This document shows positions 61,770-64,000 of a stretch of DNA of 64,000 nt, one piece after another. Under the pieces are notes generated by a model. The model was not told the DNA's origin and made no database searches. It worked only from the letters and a program-made list of their open reading frames with translations. Location: the NCBI RefSeq assembly GCF_014652575.1, contig NZ_BMZB01000004.1:289860-353859 (forward strand). Direction: 5' to 3'. The stretch is from Asticcacaulis endophyticus (GTDB taxonomy: Bacteria; Pseudomonadota; Alphaproteobacteria; Caulobacterales; Caulobacteraceae). Positions within the stretch are counted from its first letter, which is position 1. The number at the start of each line of letters is the position of its first letter. Both the position numbers and the translations under genes were made by a program.

Positions 61770-63689
61770 ATGAAATTGAGCTTCAGGCGGATCGTTTTGG
61801 CAAGTGTCGCCGTCATGGGCGTACTGTCCGGTGCCACCGCTCTCGCCGAAACTGCTGACGCCCTCCAGCCTTCCGGCCGCTGGACCGCGCATCAGGCTGG
61901 CAAAGCGCAGACTCCTCCGATGGGTTGGAATTCGTGGAATGCATTCCGTACGGAGATCACCGAGGAAAAGGTCATTGGGTCGGCCCAAGCCCTGATTGAT
62001 ACGGGGTTGGCTAAGCTTGGCTATGTCTACGTCAATATCGACGACGGCTGGTGGCTGAAGCGGCGCCAGACGGACGGGCGTCTTGAAATTCGCACCAACT
62101 TGTTCCCAAGCGCGAGCGTTCCGGGGCAGGTTGATACCACCTTCAGGCCGTTCGTAGACCGTATTCACGGAATGGGTCTGAAGACGGGTATCTATACTGA
62201 CATTGGCCGCAACGCGTGCTCTCAGGCGTGGGACCTTCACTCGCCTAACCTGCCCGAAGGCTCGGTCAAGGAACGTGAGGTTGGGCTGGAAGGCCATGTC
62301 GATCAGGACATCAAGCTTTTTTTTAGCGATTGGGGTTTCGATTATGTGAAGGTTGATGCCTGCGGCCTGGCCGATTTTGCACCCGGCGGGCGGGGCCTGA
62401 AAGGCGCCGAATATGCGCCGCATGAAGCGGTAATTGTTCGCAAGAAACCGGCGGCGGATCAGGCGGACCGCATTCAAACCATGTATGCTGAAGTGGCCGG
62501 GGCTCTGAAAACGTATAATCCCGACGGCGATTATGTCCTGTCGATCTGCACCTGGGGTACAGGCGACGTGCGCACCTGGGGCAATAAGGTCGGGAATGCG
62601 TGGCGCACCAGCCCGGACATTTCCGCTAACTGGAACGCCATGCTCCGCTCCTATGACAGTGTTGCGACCCGCGCTCTTTACGCCCGCCCCGGTGCGTGGA
62701 ACGATCCTGACATGCTGTTCATAGGTAAGGGCGAGTTCGATACTAACCATCTGACGGAGGCGCGTAGTCACTTCTCTCTCTGGGCGATGATCAATGCCCC
62801 ATTGCTAATCGGTTATGACCTGAGAGAAGCCCCGAAGGCTTTGCTCGATATCTGGGGTAATCGCGATCTGATCAATGTGAATCAAGACAAGGCAGGCAAC
62901 CAGGGCATTCTGGTTTGGCGCTCAAACGAGGTGCACATTATTGTCAAGACGCTGAGCAACGGCAAGACAGCGGTTGCTCTGTTCAATCGTTCGAACGTCG
63001 CGCAAACAGTGGACCTGACCAGCGCACACCTGAAGCTTGACCCGAAAGGCTCGATTGCCTTGCGCGATCTGTGGACGAAAGAAACTCTGCCAGTTTTCAA
63101 GGGAAAGCGAGCCTTTACGCTGGCACCACATGAGACGATGGTTTTCGAGGCCGCGGGCACACGCCTATTGAAAAACGGGGTCTACCTGTCGGAAATTCCA
63201 GCGCGCGTGAATGTCGCGGTTGAGGGGGTGAGCTTTCCTGATGCGGGCGTTACCGCCGAAGACCATAAGGCGCCGGGTGCTGACGACGTAAAAAATGAGA
63301 TCGGCATTTACGCCCGTACAGGTGCCGCACAGCCGGACGTTAGCGTCTACGGGACTCGGATTACGGTAGGCAATCAGCACTTCAAGTATGGGCTGGGCGT
63401 CTTCGCCAATTCACGCATCGAAGTGCGCAACGACGGAGAATTTAAACGATTCTCAGTTAAGGTCGGCATTGACGTCGCCGCGCGCAACCAAGCGTCTACG
63501 GTGCAGTTCTTAGTCTTTGGCGACGGCAAGCTGCTAACGAAGTCGATTCCGCTGAGCTACGGTGCGGCACCGATAGCGCTTCAGGCTGACATAAAAGGCA
63601 TCAAGGTGATCGAGCTTATCACTCGTTCGGTAGGGGGCGGTCAGACGCCGACTGCAGCGAATTGGGCGGAAGCTCAGCTACAGCACTAA
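61770..63689 (+). CDS. Alpha-galactosidase, GH27, with NPCBM carbohydrate-binding domain
   Basis: 639 residues. A signal peptide (ASVAVMGVLSGATALA) precedes the TIM barrel that starts PPMGWNSWNAF. The nucleophile is Asp196 in YVKVDACG; the acid/base is Asp283 in NAWRTSPDISANW, and WNDPDML follows. A beta-sandwich (about 385-465) and an NPCBM-type domain (about 490-639, with FKYGLGVFANSRIEVRND and QFLVFGDGKLL) complete it. It removes terminal alpha-galactose, or possibly beta-L-arabinopyranose as in some GH27 members. Last complete gene of the set, 54 bases after GH78. Confidence 0.92.
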   Translation: MKLSFRRIVLASVAVMGVLSGATALAETADALQPSGRWTAHQAGKAQTPPMGWNSWNAFRTEITEEKVIGSAQALIDTGLAKLGYVYVNIDDGWWLKRRQTDGRLEIRTNLFPSASVPGQVDTTFRPFVDRIHGMGLKTGIYTDIGRNACSQAWDLHSPNLPEGSVKEREVGLEGHVDQDIKLFFSDWGFDYVKVDACGLADFAPGGRGLKGAEYAPHEAVIVRKKPAADQADRIQTMYAEVAGALKTYNPDGDYVLSICTWGTGDVRTWGNKVGNAWRTSPDISANWNAMLRSYDSVATRALYARPGAWNDPDMLFIGKGEFDTNHLTEARSHFSLWAMINAPLLIGYDLREAPKALLDIWGNRDLINVNQDKAGNQGILVWRSNEVHIIVKTLSNGKTAVALFNRSNVAQTVDLTSAHLKLDPKGSIALRDLWTKETLPVFKGKRAFTLAPHETMVFEAAGTRLLKNGVYLSEIPARVNVAVEGVSFPDAGVTAEDHKAPGADDVKNEIGIYARTGAAQPDVSVYGTRITVGNQHFKYGLGVFANSRIEVRNDGEFKRFSVKVGIDVAARNQASTVQFLVFGDGKLLTKSIPLSYGAAPIALQADIKGIKVIELITRSVGGGQTPTAANWAEAQLQH

Positions 63690-63937
63690 AGCAGATTGAG
63701 TGTAGTTTAAAGTTCGCTCCAGGAAGGTACAAACCTTTGTCTGCTTTCGAGGTGAAATGCGCACACGGAGACCTACCCATGTGCATTTCCGTTTTGTGCG
63801 CGAGTTGGAACTTGCGAGGGCGTAAGGGCACTGCGATATACCTCCGTATCAATGTGGTGAAGATATATCGCAGTTTATTTCTCGCAAAATGGAATTAATG
63901 GAGATGATCTATAGGAATATAAAGATGAGTTGTGCGC
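63690..63937. other. Region after the alpha-galactosidase without a convincing gene
   Basis: Short frames on both strands look non-coding. It holds a small hairpin AAGGT/ACCTT (63724-63737) and a long inverted repeat (63830-63874). No clear promoter or insertion element is seen. Confidence 0.5.
63830..63874. repeat. Inverted repeat after the glycoside hydrolase set
   Basis: Perfect 11-base arms ACTGCGATATA (63830-63840) and TATATCGCAGT (63864-63874) with a 23-base spacer, followed by TTATTTC. It could be a terminator-like hairpin, an operator for a following gene, or an element end. Confidence 0.55.
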
Positions 63938-64000
63938 TTATGGACCCGTTCGACGCAACCAGCCGAATTCATCGCGCCGTATTGCCTCCAGTTTTTCTTT
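63938..64000 (-). CDS. Possible C-terminal end of a gene entering from the right (partial)
   Basis: On the minus strand an open frame runs from the window edge to a TAA at 63938-63940 with the protein-like reading KEKLEAIRRDEFGWLRRTGP. Twenty codons are too few to assign a family. If real, the next gene is convergent with the glycoside hydrolases. Confidence 0.35.
   Translation of the reverse strand, partial: KEKLEAIRRDEFGWLRRTGP

Noticed and set aside
63662..63898. Plus-strand frame of 78 codons after the alpha-galactosidase
   Set aside because: It starts inside GH27, has no ribosome site and reads like random sequence, with an inverted repeat inside it.

Overview
This window is a chromosomal segment of an alphaproteobacterium, most likely a member of the Caulobacteraceae (possibly Asticcacaulis). 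The placement is inferred from protein style and gene order: pdxJ-acpS-lepB-rnc-era-recO, hemA/glyA/nrdR-rib-nusB-thiL, yceD-plsX-fabH-ihfA-merR, a class I lysyl-tRNA synthetase, an ALAS-type hemA and a large TonB-dependent receptor. No plasmid, phage, complete IS element, rRNA or CRISPR array is visible.

Layout. 1-6.7 kb holds the end of pdxJ, acpS, lepB, rnc, era, recO, a small acidic protein of unknown function and parC. 6.8-14.2 kb is mixed: an ExoD-like membrane protein, an MFS transporter, the leucyltransferase bpt, motB, a flavin reductase, a beta-hydroxyacid dehydrogenase, hemB and two small proteins. 14.4-22.9 kb holds hemA (5-aminolevulinate synthase), glyA, nrdR, then a riboflavin cluster continuing into nusB and thiL. 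23-31 kb holds the H+-pyrophosphatase hppA, an HxlR regulator, bamE, a cytochrome bc1 chaperone homologue, yceD, plsX, fabH, ihfA, a MerR regulator and tRNA-Pro(GGG). 31-47 kb holds an acyl-CoA dehydrogenase with its own MerR regulator, lysS, a LexA/CI-like S24 repressor, two PaaI thioesterases, queC-queE, two lipoproteins, a pirin, aroC, a J-domain protein, pdxH, a HAD phosphatase, a two-domain kinase and a DUF1499 protein.

47.4-63.7 kb is the accessory part. A 961-residue TonB-dependent receptor is followed by sppA and trhO, tRNA-Gln(TTG), a decayed ORF, and then four co-directional exported enzymes: a GH2 protein, an SGNH/SASA acetylesterase, a GH78 alpha-L-rhamnosidase and a GH27 alpha-galactosidase. 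Together these look like a system for taking apart an acetylated, rhamnose- and galactose-bearing plant polysaccharide. A near-perfect GntR-type palindrome lies in front of the first enzyme, and a LacI-type palindrome lies in front of the receptor.

Points most worth a second look: (i) the riboflavin cluster has a RibD lacking the deaminase domain and a RibB fused to a GTP cyclohydrolase II-like domain that has lost its zinc cysteines, so two pathway steps must be encoded elsewhere; (ii) the GH2 enzyme has Lys where the family usually has the acid/base Glu; (iii) one palindrome occurs both at the MerR/acyl-CoA dehydrogenase promoter and 4 kb away at the thioesterase pair, suggesting a small regulon; (iv) the glycoside hydrolase set sits next to a tRNA gene and a broken ORF, consistent with acquisition at a tRNA site. 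All functions are read from sequence motifs without database searches.
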